Notes: generated from the letters alone by a model not told the origin. Counted from the stretch's first letter, positions 46,224 to 58,190 are shown. The stretch: DNA of 64,000 bases from Cheiracanthium punctorium (GCA_038373885.1 JAWZYV010002521.1:868001-932000), one strand, 5' to 3'. Program-made: numbers and translations.

Positions 46224-49200
46224 CTTGCAGCAAAAGAAAAACATCTATTAAGTCAAGTGCATGACATAAACATATAAAAATGATAGACGAAAGCTCTTAG
46301 GCGAAACAAATCTGGCCAGTCCTAGTATACAGCGTGTTTATAATCAAACTTCCCCTCTAAACAGCGCTCTACAGCTATAACGAGTGAACGGATTGTAACC
46401 AAACTAGTATATAGACTATACTTGATAAGCGCTCAAGAGAATTCGAAAAAAAAATTACTTCAAAAAAGGTCCACTAGGTGGCGCTTTGCATAAAAAACCA
46501 GCAAATTTAACAATGAAAATGGCTCATTCGAAATGTACAAACAATATGAATAATAATTCAATAGTTTTTAAGCATTTATTAACTAATTTTGGTGATTTTT
46601 TAAGCTGATTTAACCCTGCTAAGCGCCACCTAGTGATTTTTTTCTAAACTTTTCAAAAAGCTTCCCATAGCGCATCTCGTGTACAAACCATCTGTCGAAT
46701 TTGGTGGCAATCTACTCACACATTACGACTACAGAATGCTGTTTATAGGGAAGTTTAATTATAACCACCCTCTATATATTTATTTAATTAGCTTTTCAGG
46801 AATGGCATACTTCATATCGTTTCACATAATTATATTTCTGTATTCTCTAGTATGATCAATACAGTGTCCATAATTTGAAAATGTATATGTATTATAATAG
46901 CATTTTTTAAATAAACAGTGACTTGGCCACACTCATTAACAAATATAAATATGCACACACTTTTTTTAGTATGCAGCTTAACAAGTTTTAGCACGTGCAA
47001 CTACTAATCAGTTGTTTTGCTTTTGCTTTCAAGAATCATAAATTCCATATTTAATACATAAACTTTATTTTTCATTAAAAAAATCAACTAATATTACTTT
47101 CCTTAAAATGTTAGAGGCTAATTTCACTAAACTTGCACCTCATGAAAAAGAAAATATTCATTTTAATACGAAAAAATATTTAGAGCATGATCATTCTTAT
47201 CGTAACTTTTGAAACAAAATTATGTATACGTCGATTAATTTTTTAATGATTACTTTTTTATTCACACATAACAAGTCATAGGAATTACATATTGTATTAA
47301 ACTAAGATTAATGAAAAAGAGAAATTGAAACTGTTAATTTGAATGTAAAATTGGAAGAAAGAAATTTTGTGTTACAGTGTAAAAAGAGATAAATATATTT
47401 TTTTTTCCTTATAAGCATGTTGAAAATTTTTTGGTTTTCAATTATCATTCATTTTAAGAAAATGTGTTACTAAATAAACAGAATAAAAAAGGACGTTTGC
47501 ATAATTCACATGGAATACTGAAATACAGTAAAATGTGCTTATGAGTGTTGTTATTCAGTTTTTAATGAGAACGACATTATTATATAATAGTATTTTCAGG
47601 GGAAATCAAGTATTTAAATGAAATTATATGACTTAAATAAAAAAAAAATATTACATAAAAGTAACTTACATCTTGATTTTGAAATTGTACAGCTGCTCCA
47701 ACGTCATCTGGATTTCTTGGAGTTAAAATTACAGCAGCTTGACAGCTTGCTAGAAGACATATAACTGGCCAAAACTATATAGAAAGATAGTACAACTTGT
47801 AGATACAACTTGTAATGTAATTATGTTGCATTGAATTAATAACTAAATAAAGATACTTACTTTAATTGTCTCTACCGATTTGATATTTTAGTTATTATAT
47901 AATTTGAAGGGCTTTATTTTGCAATTCAAAGTTCTTAAATAGAGCTTACAATTTCTGTCTAAAATTTAGAAAAATATTACTTTGGAGTATTAATAATCGT
48001 ATAAATATTCACGACCTCTAATTATTTTTCAAATAAATTAAGAGAATGTTACTGGACACATGTCACTGTAGCTGTTGTTTCAAGCTAATGGTGTCAATGA
48101 CAGAAATTGATACCTAAAAAAAAAGTGTCTACTGTTTTTCGTAATAAATTTCTAGAACTCAGAGCAATCTAAATTTTCCAGAACCCGAAAAAACGTGATC
48201 GTAAAAACTTTTTTCAGAGTGGAAAGGTGTTCCGAAGTCAGGAATTGCTGAGCGTAACTACATTACTTGCTTATTCCCTTAGATGATTCATGCATTACTT
48301 TCGCCGAATGACATAAAAAAAATCACGCTTGCGTGAGGCCTGAACAATAGTAAATAACAGGACAATGTTGAATCTATATAAAAAAAAAAGGTTTTCAGTG
48401 ATTATTCCTCAAAGACACGACCGATCCCTATCATCTCACTTTAGTACGATGTATTCCATAACCAGTATCACTGTGCCAAATTTGGTCAAGATCACAAACT
48501 AGGTCTTGGAGGGGTTAGCAAACAAATGTCTCGAAGTCAATCATTAAGCTTCGCTCCGTTTTTCGTTATGCTCAACAATTAAAATTCAACAGAATTGTAA
48601 CTTCTCTCGCGGTGTTTTTTCTTTTTTTTTTATTGCAAATAAAAATATCTGTGAAATACCACATTCTTAAAAATAGGCAAATCTTATTTTAAGAAGAACC
48701 TCAAAGAGTCAAAATATTTATCCATTAGGGCCGAATTTAAGCTAAATAAATGACTATTCGTAAGAAAAAAAGAAAAAATCTGCTGGCAGTAAATATCATA
48801 AAGTTGATCATCTTCCGTTCAGTACAGTACAATACATTTACATTTTTAATTAGCTAAAACAAAGGAATATCATAAAACATTTTTCAACTTTAAAGTTTAA
48901 AAGTAAGTATTTAAAACTGATTCTCTCTTAATTATGATTACCTTTATCCAAATTCATACTTCTTTATACTTTTAAAATTTCCTGAAGCGAGCCCAGAATT
49001 GTTTAAAGAGAGGCAGACCATTCATCTTTATTTATTATTTATTTATTTTTTTAATATAATCTTGATCCTTATTTTAGCTTATCAGGCAAAATCATTGCAA
49101 AGATGAAACTAAGTATATTCCTATCTCGTTCATTAAAAACTCAATGACCCATTCTGGAAAGCTGCTCTGTGATTAAAAAGGAATTGCGTTTTTTACCGAT

Positions 49201-51839
49201 GGTAGAGATGAGATTAAACTTAACTGCAAGGTTAAAAAAATAGAAAAAAAAGTCACCCAAGTGCTTGAAAAATTTTAGAGTTTTATCGTAAATTATTTCG
49301 CATAATTAACAATAAATTCAAAAGTTTCATTTCTTATTACGTTTCAATCTAATGACGGAGCAATGGTATTATTTACGCAGCTTTAAACACATATTAAAGG
49401 ATGAAGTATTTTTAATTATACACAGAATAGATTGATTCATTAACCGCTTGTAAGCAATAAATCGTAAAAATGTTAACTATCTGAGCAAATATAATTATAT
49501 GTTCAAGCAGGATATTCTTACTAAAGTTCTTATTCAATTATATGGTCATTTGCTAAAGCTTATGAGATAAATTATATACAAAAAAATTCACAAGCTATAA
49601 TTTAAAAAGAAATATATAATTGTAAAATTAACTCTTAAGTAAAAACATTGTCGGTCAAATTGTTCGTTCTGAGCGTTTATTTTTTCATCTTCTTTGATTA
49701 ATTAAATCAAGTTATTTCTTAAATGCTGATATTAAAAGAAACATTTTATTTAACAGCGTCAAATGTTTAGATGTATTTTACATATTATTGGTGTTTTTAA
49801 TGTGTGGATCATTCCGTTATGACTAACCTAGCATTTTTACCTAAAAAAGAAAATATTTTTATCACATTATTTAAAACCGAAGTTAATCTAATATTTTTAG
49901 TTTTACAGCAAGTATGATAGGGTCATAAATAAGAAAACAACTTTCGGTATTTTAATAGCTGTTTAAATACTGGTCATTTAAATTTATTAGTAGTGACTAA
50001 CGTAGCATTTTAATTGCCGCGAGTTAGTTTTTAAATAACTAAATGTACCACTATTTAATTAAGTATCAAAATACTTTTTTTTTATGTATGAGCCTATCAT
50101 GCATGTTCTAAAGTTCAAAAAATTAACTTATTTTTTAAACAATCAGCAATAAAAACATTTTCATTTTCAACTTTTTTATTGACGTGGAATGACCAGTGTA
50201 CAGAAATGAAAAGCTTTTGAAAAAGTTCGAATTAGAAACCTACACGCCAGTCACTTCCTTCCTCTTTTTGCATCACGTATAAGTGAAAAAAAAATTCCAT
50301 GGTTTGCTATGTAATGGATTGATCTCCAAACATGTTTACATGCACATCTCTGAGTTTATTGGAGTAAGATGAACCTTAGGTTTGTTTTGTTTTTTTCCGA
50401 CTCAATGAAAAGACAATTAGGGTCTATAATTTTTTACTAAAACGTATGCTATTAAATACGATAATCAAAACAAAATCAATTTGATTTAGGATATTATAAA
50501 GTCTTAAACATACACATTTTTTTTCTAAATATGCTTATTTGTACCAGAATATCTTCTTTTCATTTAAAACAAAGAATTTAATTGTCTAATCTAGGAATTA
50601 AAATATAAATTAGCTAGTTACTTGCAGCCATTAAAAATCTTGCTTTGTAAATAATACTTTTCTGATTTAAACTTTTTTATATCAAGCACGTTGTCGTTTA
50701 ATTGCACGTAATGTATTAGTGTTGTTAGGCGGTTTCAATTTTTAAAAACGACAGGCGTCACTTTTGAACAGATTTTTAAAAATAACTAATGATTTTAAAC
50801 ACCGGAAGAAATTAATACTGCTTTTTCCCGAAATGTACAATGCACTTCTGTTAACAATAAACCTGTATGTTTCATGCCACTTTCATTAAAAATCTCTTTA
50901 GCACAAATATTACATGGTAAAACGGGCTGAGAATTAAATTTAATCAAAATATAAATTGTGACTTTTTCTAGAGACTAATTTCTTAAGATAGCATTTAAAA
51001 CAAATAATTTTTAGAGATAGGATTCTTACGAGATGTATTCAAATTCAAATTAAAATGATTTTCCTTACTCCGAAAAATAATGAGACAGTATGAGAATATT
51101 TTAGCTATAGTTTGTCGTGAACTAAGAACACTCCGAGTTTCTACTCGTGATCACTGTTCTTCAAATTTCAGTCTCTTTTTATACTCAACACCAGAAACTT
51201 ACTAAGAATTATTTCAGGTCGCGACTAGTCAGATAATGGGATGTAAGCTTTTTTACTCAGTTGTAAACAAATATTAAAAAATGAAGTAATTTTTAACTAC
51301 ACGCAGAATAAATTGATAACAAAAACTGTCTTTAAATATATTACGTTTAGAAATAATTTCTATAAACAAATTTAATATGATGCGTTTTATATAATAATGA
51401 TAAGTTTCAGTACTGAAGAAATACAGATTCTCAATAAGGAGAAAACGGTTATAAAAATTAGTTATTTAGTTTTGTTTCTGAAATTTTGTTACGATAGGCA
51501 TAATCTTTAAAATATTTTACTTTTGATAAGGCGTTGTAAATAAAATATTCAACTTGGCAGTAGCTTTTTGATCTCAAACTAAAACATCAAAAACCCTACT
51601 TTCAATAGGAAGTCTTCTATGCATGCAAAACTGACAGTTTTTACATTTTAGTAACTTTTTAAATTTTCAATGCTGCACTTTATCTTATCTGCTGGTCGTA
51701 TAACTGGTCCTTTGCAACAATAATTAATAAATTTCCTCCTATTTTGAAGCAATCGAATTTAACTTCTTAATTGGCGTTATCCATGTATAAACAATATCGT
51801 TCAAAAAATGTAATGGTAATATCCAAAACTCACCTTCAT
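45540..51839 (-). CDS. RR-domain cuticle protein 3 with proline-rich tail, 264 aa
   Basis: Exons 51839-51834, 47774-47670 and 46223-45540, with phase-0 GT-AG introns of 4059 and 1446 bp. The product is a secreted cuticle protein. The signal peptide is MKFWPVICLLASCQA (cleavage likely near residue 15-16), followed by a linker ending FQNQD. Exon 3 begins NLGQYNFGYSEGHPSG; the chitin-binding RR core runs about residues 42-101 with DADGRVRVVRY, VADSNGF and NEPGVAPQDP. It is more diverged than genes 1 and 2 (Arg for Asn before the second Tyr, SNG for AAG). The tail of about 150 residues is rich in Pro, Ala, Val and Tyr, with two nine-proline runs (about residues 136-144 and 172-180) and further PPPP blocks. 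Such tails are usual in flexible or sclerotised cuticle proteins. The length is about 100 residues above its paralogues, all in the tail. Confidence 0.92.
46327..46776. mobile_element. 450-bp MITE with about 100-bp diverged inverted ends, in intron 2 of gene 3
   Basis: The left end cagcgtgtttataatcaaac ttcccc and the inverted right end (gggtggttataattaaac ttccc) define long, imperfect terminal repeats. Two ctaggtggcgctt / aagcgccacctag blocks pair with each other inside. A relic of the same family is at 26855-27235. Confidence 0.75.
47670..47774 (-). CDS. Cuticle gene 3, exon 2 (signal peptide and linker)
   Basis: Acceptor tctatatag, then TTT TGG CCA GTT; 35 codons end in GAT before gtaagt. 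Same length as exon 2 of gene 2. Confidence 0.9.
47775..51833 (-). other. Intron 1 of cuticle gene 3 (4.06 kb)
   Basis: AT-rich, with no coding frames. It contains a duplicated stretch of about 65 bp (near 49375-49440 and 51255-51320) and a second TATA/initiator-like pair on the minus strand (TATAAAAA at 51183-51176, acagtg near 51157). The block 48395-48560 (tgtgccaaatttggtcaaga and flanks) resembles old repetitive DNA. Confidence 0.6.
51834..51839 (-). CDS. Cuticle gene 3, exon 1 (Met-Lys)
   Basis: ATG AAG followed by the donor gtgagt, in phase with exon 2. Confidence 0.85.
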
Positions 51840-51883
51840 GGTGTAGTTATAGCCGTAAAGGAACTCAACGCATCTGGGGGAGG

Positions 51884-51918
51884 GACTGATTCCAGGAATA
51901 AGCGAAATTCTTTTTATA
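51884..51918 (-). promoter_or_regulatory. Core promoter of cuticle gene 3
   Basis: TATAAAAA (51918-51911) is 31 bp upstream of the A in the initiator aatcagtcc (A at 51887). The 5' UTR would be about 48 nt. Confidence 0.8.
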
Positions 51919-51941
51919 CCACCACTTAAACTGCGACTTCT

Positions 51942-51949
51942 TGACGTCA
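51942..51949. promoter_or_regulatory. CRE-type palindrome TGACGTCA
   Basis: A perfect TGACGTCA lies 24 bp upstream of the TATA box of gene 3. It is the known target of CREB/ATF bZIP factors; use here is inferred. Confidence 0.45.
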
Positions 51950-52029
51950 CCTACCCCCAATCGAATCGAAAAATTACTCATCTTGCATATACTTATGAAT
52001 TCAAGCATTTTGGTGTCACATCATTAAAA

Positions 52030-52062
52030 GGAAGGTCAATCGCGTTCGAGATTCGACCTTCC
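52030..52062. promoter_or_regulatory. Inverted pair of GGAAGGTC half-sites
   Basis: ggaaggtcaat (52030-52040) and attcgaccttcc (52051-52062) face each other, about 145-175 bp upstream of the predicted start of gene 3. AAGGTC is the core bound by FTZ-F1-type nuclear receptors, which regulate cuticle genes during moulting in insects. Function here is inferred. Confidence 0.35.
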
Positions 52063-52070
52063 ATGTCATT

Positions 52071-52090
52071 CCACATTCCAAGGAATGTGG
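52071..52090. promoter_or_regulatory. Perfect palindrome with two CATTCC sites
   Basis: ccacattccaaggaatgtgg has 9-bp arms around AA. CATTCC is the TEAD/Scalloped core. It could be a dimeric binding site or chance. Confidence 0.3.
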
Positions 52091-52099
52091 CCCATGTTT

Positions 52100-53080
52100 T
52101 CCCATTGTCCCAGTCTGGATCTCTTAAAGTCAAATTTATGGCCCTCTCTCAACAACCCAGTCTACTGAAGCATGCATCCGAGGCACTTTATCGCCTATTG
52201 TAAAAAGCTGGGTTACTGTCGCAATCGGAAAGAGGGAAAGGGTTTTTTTCCGAACTGAGGGTGGCATGTTTCAGTTGTTTGTTGGAAAATTGTTTTTTTC
52301 CGTGAAAGTTCCGATTTTCTATATCCAGCTGCATATTAAAGAGTACTTTAGAGTTCGTTTGTTCTCCTGAACCATGATCCGTTTGTTTAGCAGTGCATGG
52401 TGGCACGCGGGCATGGAGTCATTGGTCAAGATGTCTTTTATTACGATGTTAACGATGTTTCCCACTGCAGCTGATGTGTTTAAGAACGTGTGCGATAACT
52501 CCAAGAAATAAAACCATTAATTACATCACAACCGGCGAAATTACAGTAAAAGTTAATTGGATTTTTAATGACAATTTAACGCTGTTTTAAATGTTGGAAA
52601 CTGTGCAGACGAGGTAAAATTTATATGTTTTAATTATACGTGGAGCATAGTTTATAAACGCATAAAATTATTGAGAAATGCATTGCTTTGGTTTCGAAAG
52701 ATAATTATTGCTACGTTCAAGTTATAATTGCGTTCCTTAAAATGAAGACTGAAAATTTTTAATACATTTGATTTACTAAGAGGTTTTCTGTATTCCAGCA
52801 AAGTGCTTAATATGGCCAAGATATTAACTTCGATATTTCCTCAAAATTTTGCTATGAAACTCGTAAATCATGTTTTCGAACATTTCATTTTGATAAGACG
52901 TTGCAATAAATTTATCTTAAAATAGTAAGATCGAAAGTTATGCTACGATAAAGAGTTTATATCAGTACTAAAAAGAGATACTTTTATTTATTACATTGCT
53001 AATAGACTACTCATATATTTTATATGCGTAAATATATAACTCGGTGCTGTAATAATTGTAGCAAAGCAGAGATATTTATT
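52100..53080. other. Non-coding, upstream of cuticle gene 3
   Basis: Somewhat GC-richer to 52500 and then AT-rich. Overlapping minus-strand frames at 52188-52504 have no recognisable domain. Confidence 0.4.
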
Positions 53081-53084
53081 AGTT

Positions 53085-53259
53085 CAGTTGTCATAGCGAT
53101 AAGTCGAAGTCCGATAAGTCAAATATCCAACTGTGTCGAAGTTTTTACGCAGTCCCGGTCCGATTCAATACGAATTTAAGATTATTCGATTAGTCGAACT
53201 TACGATAAGTCGGAGTTTTTCGTCGGTCCCCAGGAATTCGACTTATCGCGAAATCACTG
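53085..53259. mobile_element. pogo/Tigger-like MITE, 175 bp
   Basis: The left end cagttgtcatagcgataagt then cgaagtcc is matched by the inverted right end cagtgatttcgcgataagtc. CAGT ends with CGATAAGTCGAA repeats are typical of pogo-type elements, which insert at TA; a TA follows the right end. There is no transposase. Confidence 0.7.
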
Positions 53260-53264
53260 TATTT

Positions 53265-55920
53265 ATGTTTTTCTAATACATTTCATGACAGAAGAGAACA
53301 GACTTACATTGCAGAAATTATGTATGGTAATTCACAATAAGTGGGACGAACTTCTGCGTGGAATATGCTGTCCAAAGAGAAATCAGAATTATTCAGCAAT
53401 GTGTGGGTGAAAACGCTGTCTTCATGATTAGTCATTTTGATAGAACTCTTGAAGTGGCTAACTACTTTCTTAACTGGGTTTCATCTGGAATTGTTTTTAA
53501 ATAGTCAGTCAAGGAAGTTTTAAATTGTCACTTTTAGTTCATTGGAATTCTGAAAAAGAGTAACCCCCTTAAACGTCGTATTATTTTCAAGAAAAAGGTC
53601 ATAAAAGTAGATTTTTTATTCAAAAAAGTTGTATAAAAATAATTGAATCTAAAATACATGTATTCATAATAAGGTTTTGGATATTTTTATGTATAAAAAT
53701 TCCCTGCATAAGAATTTAAATGCCCCACTTTTGCTTAACCACTGCTTAACTTTTGAACTCTCTAGCTAGTAAATATCACGGTAGCGAGACGGAAAGGGTT
53801 GATCTATTGTTCGTGGATCACACATGGTCAGAAAGCTGACTATTACTTTAAATTTCCAAAGTATTTGTTAACAGGTTCATAAAGATTGTGTTTACGATCC
53901 CCTTTGCATTGCAATTTTAATTCGTCTTTGATTAACTTACTCTTCCAGAATGGCAATGCCTTTACTGTAAATTACGCAGTGTAAAACTTAATTTAAAAGG
54001 TATCAGAATCAATTTCTCAAAATTTAAGAAAGCAGACATCTAAATTTTATAGACCAACATACTTTTGGCAAATTTTCGTTTGTTGAAAGAATTACATATT
54101 TTTCTTGTTCAGTGCTAACATGAAAAAAAAAAATTTCAATTGAAACTTTAAATTCATATTTATTCGAAAAGGTATTCCAGTTTTGTTTGCTATCATGGGG
54201 TTATCTTATTGCTGTGCTTTGCTTTTGATTTTTTTTCTAACAACAAAAAGCAGTTATCTTTGATAATGAAGGTTGACGTGAACATGCTTTTTCCATAAGT
54301 TAGCATTTGATGAAACACAATGACAAAATACAACTGGCGGAGTAATTATTTTATCTTTTATTAAAGCCACTAACGATTGCAAGCATTCTTTGCAAAGGCA
54401 GTTTAGAAGAAAGGTCATGAGATTCAGGGTTAGAAATTGCCGAGGGACTAATAAATTTTCTGAATCACTTTAGTATGATACATACTTATAATCTGTTTTT
54501 CCTCTTCAGCTACAATTATCTAACTGTAACAGAAATGAGTTTTTACACATTTATATTTGTGTCACGTCCATTGATACATTCTTCTCCAGTTCATTTAATG
54601 GGCATTGATTCTTCAACATTTGTACGTTTCTAGAAATTTCTTCTAGAATCAAAAGCATGGTCTGATTCATTTAGTAGCAATGTATACTTAAGTACATATA
54701 AATATATATTTAAATATATGAAAGTACATACTTAAATGTAAATGAAAAATTTACAAGTTCTGGTTTTGAACCTAATATAAAAGAGAAAATGCATCCAAAT
54801 TTCATTTCGCTGTCCTATTTAAAAAATTTTGTTGTAGCTGAAACTCACAGCTTTTTTTTAGCTAAATAAATGCTATTCATATTTTGTTGAATAAATAATG
54901 GCTTGATGTAGCCAGTATTCTATATCATCACCTAATAAAGTTGCTGCTGTTTAGATACTGATTTTGAATCATGCATCTGCTGTAATTTAAAGTGTGCTCT
55001 ATTAAAAGCAGAAAAAGCTCTTTTTTTCAATGAATGGCAAATTATTTTTAAAATATTTTATTTTTATGCTTTAAATGACATCAAGTAAAGAAGCCAATAT
55101 TTTTTTTTACAAATATAAATTAAGAAATGTTATATTACGTATAATCACTTCTATAAAAGCAAGATAACGATCATTCAACTATACTTGTTTGACCAACTCC
55201 ATTCATACGCTTAATTGCCCATTGTACTTAAAGTTTGGTGTAATTCTTGTTTTTTTTCCATTTATATATTATTAAAGTGCTATGACTTTTTTTTTCAAAA
55301 ACACAAATATGCAACATAAAATTAAAAATGTCCAGAAAATTGCAAACTTCAGTCACTGAATGTTTCCTATGTGAACCTGTATCTTCAATAAAACACATAA
55401 TAAAGAGTACATTACAAATATTTCAGGTGGTAGAAAGGGTTTACCCTTCTACAGCTGCAAAGGTTACTAATTCTACACAGATTGGAAAGAACTACCACCT
55501 GAAATATTCTTCAGAATTATTTTTTATATTTGGGGTGGTCATTTATAACGTTCTTTATTAATTTGAACTTTTAAATATCTAGTCTAATTATTTTTTTATC
55601 TTCCATATGGTTAGTAATGAATTAGAAAACATTTGCTGATCTGAGAATAGCTATAAGCAAAACCACGAAACGCATAACTTATATTGTAGAACTTCACTGC
55701 AATGACTACACACCATACAGTTCTTTCCAGCCATTTTGAAAAGAAAATCCACAAGAACGCATACATTTGATTGAATTGACAAAATCTATATGAGTTTGTT
55801 GATATTTTGTTGATCAAAGAAATTTTGTTGATTCAACAAAGTGATTCAATTTAAAATAGTTCCAACAAAATTTTTGTTGGATAAACAATATATTTTTTCT
55901 CTGTAGAACAATCTGTATAT
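53265..55920. other. Non-coding gap
   Basis: AT-rich. A long, imperfect AT palindrome lies at about 54685-54738. No gene is seen. Confidence 0.4.
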
Positions 55921-55938
55921 AGATTAATCATCTTATTT

Positions 55939-56259
55939 AGGTCGTAGCAACCCAGTGATTAAGGCGTTGGACTTGAAACCGGAAAGTGGCGGTTTCGATA
56001 CCGGCGTAGCATGCCGGTACCACCGAAGCCGGTACACCGTGTACACCGAAGACCACCGTGTACATACAGTTTACGTGGATGTTAAATCCGTGAATCCAAA
56101 AGTCCTCTTGGCAGTCGCTAGCAATTTCCGAGGGGTGTGAATATTCAGAAGTCCTCCACCTTCTGATGAGGATCAAAATTGTAGCGGCAAACTCCGGGAA
56201 GGACGTACATAGCTCTAACGACACGTTCTGTGACGTAATCTGTCCGCTTCTGGTAAATA
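55939..56259 (+). mobile_element. tRNA-derived SINE, copy 2, with target-site duplications
   Basis: The head gtcgtagcaacccagtgatt then aaggcgttggacttgaaacc carries an A-box-like region, and ggtttcgatacc is B-box-like with one extra base. The body has gtcgctagcaatttccgagg, cttctgatgaggat and gcggcaaactccgggaagg as in copy 1. The 13-bp direct repeat aatcatcttattt flanks it exactly (55926-55938 and 56260-56272), as expected of LINE-mediated insertion. Open frames 55937-56224 and 55955-56140 are by-products. Confidence 0.85.
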
Positions 56260-56780
56260 AATCATCTTATTTGACAAATGGTTCATACTAGATATTTCCA
56301 CATGGTCACGTTTAACTATTTATCAAATTCCAATAACTAATTTCGTGACTGGAACTAAGCAGTTAGACTAATAAGAAACTTCATAGACATTTTAAAACAA
56401 TAAAACAAATTCATCATCTGCATACTTAAAGCTATTATTTTCCTACAGAACGAAAAAAAATCAAACTTGACTTTTGTACTTGATTGTAGCGGCAAACTCC
56501 GGGAAGGACGTACATAGCTCTAACGACACGTTCTGTGACGTAATCTGTCCGCTTCTGGTAAATAAATCATCTTATTTGACAAATGGTTCATACTAGATAT
56601 TTCCACATGGTCACGTTTAACTATTTATCAAATTCCAATAACTAATTTCGTGACTGGAACTAAGCAGTTAGACTAATAAGAAACTTCATAGACATTTTAA
56701 AACAATAAAATAAATTCATCATCTGCATACTTAAAGCTATTATTTTCCTACAGAACGAAAAAAAATCAAACTTGACTTTT
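56178..56780. repeat. 305-bp tandem duplication, two copies
   Basis: 56178-56475 is repeated at 56483-56780 with one visible mismatch (acaaat versus ataaat). Each copy holds the last 80 bp of the SINE, its 3' target-site repeat and about 200 bp of the flank. It is a recent segmental duplication or an assembly duplication. Confidence 0.95.
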
Positions 56781-56784
56781 CGTT

Positions 56785-58020
56785 TTTCCTTGAAATATAG
56801 TGCTTATTTATTTATTTTTATTAACACAAGATGAAATATTTTCTAATGCTGTTTTACTTTAAATCAATTGTAATACTTTATATTCACAGATGGCGCTAGT
56901 GGTGTCATCGATTTCACTAAAATAAGAATCAAAACATCAATAAAAAAAATAGAGCTATTAATGAACTGAAAAGGTCGTTCTCGTTCACCCTGAATCAGGG
57001 TGTTGACTCTCTCATTTTGGAAATGCCCGATATTTACCACGACTCAATGACGACGAAATTCTATTAAGTGGGCTGGATATCGAATAATACATTGCATGCC
57101 ATAATAAACATTACGGTGTATTTTCTATAGATAAATAATTTCGAAGGTTTTCGAATAAATTCATGATCAATCTTAGATAAGTTAATGGGTAAAAGTATGT
57201 GTTAGCTGTTTTCGCGATGTTTTGATATCGCAGTCGGGAAAAAAATCTTTCATATTTCTGAATGTCGTACTTAATAACTCCTTGTTCTTGGTAATTTTAG
57301 ATTATATTCTAACCTTGAAGATGATTACTGCAATTTTTTTTTAGGTGTTATGTTAATAGATTTTTTCATCACATTGTATTGTGTTTATGTTGAATTATGA
57401 TTGTGTGTTCAAAAGAAACACAAAAAATAGAAGTGTAATTGGATAAATTGCAGCCTTCATTTCAACTTTATTTAACTGCAGTTTTAGTTTTAGATATCGA
57501 AATACATTTTTTCTTACTCAAGTTTGAAGTAAAAGTCTTTCATAAAACCAACTAAAGCAGAAAATGACGAGATTCGTATACGGCAGATAAAATTTTATAT
57601 TATAATTTGCCAGCCATTATTTAATCCAATTTCTAGCGTGTGTGTGTGTGTGTGTGCGTGTATGTGTGTGGTGTTGTTTCTTTTTTGTTCCAAAATAGAC
57701 GGAAATTGATCTAAAGTATAACCCTTTAAAATTCATTAACCCATTGAACTAATTACGAAATTTCAAATGTAGTAATTCACTTTATTGAGAAGTAGAGTTC
57801 AAATTTTCTCATTATATATAAAGTACGCACAATTTTAAAAATTCAAAAGGAAATTTCATTCATATTTGCTACATTTTTTCTGTTTTTGTTGAACCTTAAA
57901 TTATCCGTATTATCATTTTGTGAAATGAAACCAATGTACACTAATGCTTTGCAAATTATACTGCGCTGCCCTAATTTATGGCACATGAGGACGCTGTGGT
58001 AACTGCATACATAGCTAGTA
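56785..58020. other. Non-coding gap with (GT)n
   Basis: A (GT)n microsatellite is at 57637-57671 and an 8-bp palindrome, caccctga/tcagggtg, at 56986-57002. No gene is seen. Confidence 0.5.
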
Positions 58021-58027
58021 CTGTGGT

Positions 58028-58190
58028 CAGGGGCGGCTCAACAGCAAGGTAAGAATCGCATCGGGGAGCCATCTTCAAAGGGCTGTCATTTCGAACTCAA
58101 AAACTGAGAAAAACTTAATCTATAGCATAAAAGGGGCGCCTTTTTTACGTTTGCAGGGGGGCGCCACATATCTAAGGCCGGCCCCTAGGA
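58028..58190. mobile_element. Possible short GC-ended element
   Basis: caggggcggctc at the left and ggccggcccctag at the right form a short, imperfect inverted repeat about 160 bp apart, with ggggcgcc blocks inside. No target duplication was found. The ends look like those of poly-G MITEs. Confidence 0.3.

Noticed and set aside
47855..47875. Donor-like attaaa|gtaagt in intron 1 of cuticle gene 3 (alternative first exon)
   Set aside because: No ATG or signal-peptide start precedes it, whereas the ATG-AAG exon with TATA and initiator at 51.8 kb fits the other two genes.
55939..56010. Functional tRNA gene
   Set aside because: The tRNA-like head lacks a proper acceptor stem pairing and its B box has an extra base; it continues into a SINE body with target duplications.
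55937..56224. Open frames on both strands at 55.9-56.2 kb
   Set aside because: They lie within the tRNA-derived SINE.
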